DNA of 64,000 bases from contig CM048744.1 of NCBI GenBank assembly GCA_026315105.1, positions 658,753,676-658,817,675 on the forward strand, written 5' to 3'. Below the pieces are notes generated by a model that searched no databases, was not told where the DNA came from, and saw only the letters and a list, made by a program, of their open reading frames with translations. This document shows, in pieces, positions 62,499-64,000 of this stretch (its first letter is position 1; the number at the start of each line of letters is the position of its first letter). The stretch is from Locusta migratoria. Taxonomy: Eukaryota; Arthropoda; Insecta; Orthoptera; Acrididae. The position numbers and the translations under genes were made by a program.

Positions 62499-63388
62499 GT
62501 AAAAAATAAAACATTGAGTTCTCTTGTCACAATTGATAGGTCTGTGTGACATATTATGTGAAATGGAAATGGGTTTAAGTTCTCGATATTGTGATATTAG
62601 TAATATTTAACTTAGCAATCACCTTAGGTAATCTCAAAAATGGAAAAAAAATGACTTGCACCTTTAAGATGGACTTATAGTGAGGTAATCTTGAAAGCAG
62701 TACGCTTGATTAGTGAAAGTTTAGGTGCTGGAAATCACATGTTTATTTTTTGTAAACTTATGATATAATTTACACTAATACATCATGTCTGCAAAATGCT
62801 GTGCTGAACTTAATCAAAACTACAAAACCACAAGATTTAACATAAATACAGGTGCTACCATTTGTCCTTGTATCATTGTCATTTTGCTCTATAGTTCTGC
62901 TCACGTGACTATAACATCAGCAGCTATTTAGTTTATGGTTCTGAGTTGGTAGCAATGCAAGATAAAAAAAAAAAAAAAAAAGTGAAGGAATGTTTGCTAC
63001 ATTCATAATGCTATGTTAAACTGCTGGCAAGGTTCCTGGGAGGGGAACTGGCTAAACTGTACTCCGCCAATACTTTACGACGCAATTCCACCTGTCTGCT
63101 TCGACCCATAATGTCATCAAAATGGCAGCAATGACATATGAAGTTGTGGCCAATATGGCGACCAAAACACTCGCTAAACAAGCACATATAAATATGCAAA
63201 AATTAACTTAAAATGACACTAACAGTACAAGCGCAGGAATGTGGGGATTTTGAGCGGGGGATATTCTATGCAGGAAAATGTGACAAAAAGCCAATGGCAG
63301 AGCAGCCAATCAGGAGTCGCGTTGCTGTGACCAATAAGAAAGAGCATTATTATTGTACTATGTAAACAAATCTAAGACCATTGGGATT

Positions 63389-63422
<34 letters not shown>

Positions 63423-64000
63423 TGCAGACTACGGAGTAAATAATTAATGCCATTCCTGCTCTATGGTTGATAGGTTCTAGATGCCCCTTGTCTGGTTAGC
63501 AAAGTAGCTAACCTCTTATAACTGAAAAATCAATTACAATCACAGAAACACTGCGCCAAAATCCTCGAATAAACTTCAAAACTGACGCCACATTTACTTG
63601 TCAATCCTTAAACACAAGCACTCCATCACTAAAACAATAAATCACAGAACTGACAAAATAACATTATCACACTCACTTCTTGATAACTCAGTATCATGAA
63701 TTGAAACCACACATATGACAAAAGCAAGAGGAATGGCTTTACGACAAAATACCCATTCTATGTAACATTCACCACAAGAGAGCGCCACTCGATACTTACA
63801 CGCAATACATATAAATAAACACATCTCAAAACTACCATGCATGTGGTGATGCCATACAACATGACACACTGACATCACAGGTGAACATTGTGAAATCATG
63901 CTACAAATTACCCCTGTACTCCCTGTTCAACAGAATACTGGCAACAGAAGCGACGCAAACAACTGTAGAGCAATTAGCTGAGTTAACACAGCATCATTTC
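62499..64000. other. Intron after exon 15, open at the window end
   Basis: A 31-nt T run lies at 63391-63421. After it, 63436-63508 repeats a segment of the pogo-type element at 10730-10803 (CTATGGTTG and TTGTCTGGTTAGCAAA). A less AT-rich stretch at about 63030-63330 has CCAAT-like words and the motif CCAATATGGCGAC, without further support for a promoter. Confidence 0.45.

Noticed and set aside
63011..63330. Promoter with CCAAT and YY1-like words
   Set aside because: Single short motifs in a repeat-rich intron are not enough; no downstream gene start is visible.

Overview
The window looks like an insect nuclear genome with a large, transposon-bloated architecture. AT-rich introns run up to about 12 kb, and tRNA-derived SINEs, Penelope-like elements and pogo/Tigger elements resemble repeats of locust/grasshopper type (Orthoptera, e.g. 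Schistocerca). That taxonomic guess rests on repeat style and intron size only. No prokaryotic feature is present.

One protein-coding gene occupies nearly the whole window on the + strand: the 3' two-thirds of a long cadherin. Fifteen exons (1452-1609 to 62310-62498; 2,660 nt, about 886 codons) join in a continuous frame with consensus splice sites. They encode part of one cadherin repeat, five complete repeats, a membrane-adjacent ferredoxin-like (MAD) domain, one transmembrane helix and the first part of the cytoplasmic tail. The MAD domain and the tail point to the cadherin-23/Cad87A type; Cad99C (PCDH15-like) is the main alternative. The start and stop codons lie outside the window. Repeats are numbered here from the membrane (ECm1 nearest the membrane, ECm6 the partial distal one).

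Almost everything else is intronic mobile DNA. Region by region: a pogo-type end (1-256); a mariner (2494-5669) with an hAT-like element nested in it (3208-5632); a foldback plus tRNA-headed SINE (6328-6880); a Penelope fragment (8780-10270); a non-autonomous pogo-type element (10321-11478); hairpins, SINEs and decayed LINEs (12376-19411); Penelope fragments (20735-27510); a Gypsy-type LTR retrotransposon on the minus strand with its target-site duplication but no reverse transcriptase (27759-30585); Tc1 and Penelope scraps (32180-34200); a second pogo-type non-autonomous element (36254-37596); a piggyBac remnant (43600-45240); a second copy of the hAT-like element (50506-52658); a LINE split by a pogo/Tigger transposon with a nearly intact transposase (53830-57574); and a roughly 3.5-kb near-palindrome (57955-61490).

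The items I rate most worth a second look are the giant inverted repeat in the last long intron, the high density of foldback structures inside one transcription unit, the hAT-like element carrying a pogo-type transposase fragment in both copies, the coherent loss of calcium-binding motifs at a single cadherin linker, and a 49-nt A-rich run just upstream of a splice acceptor.
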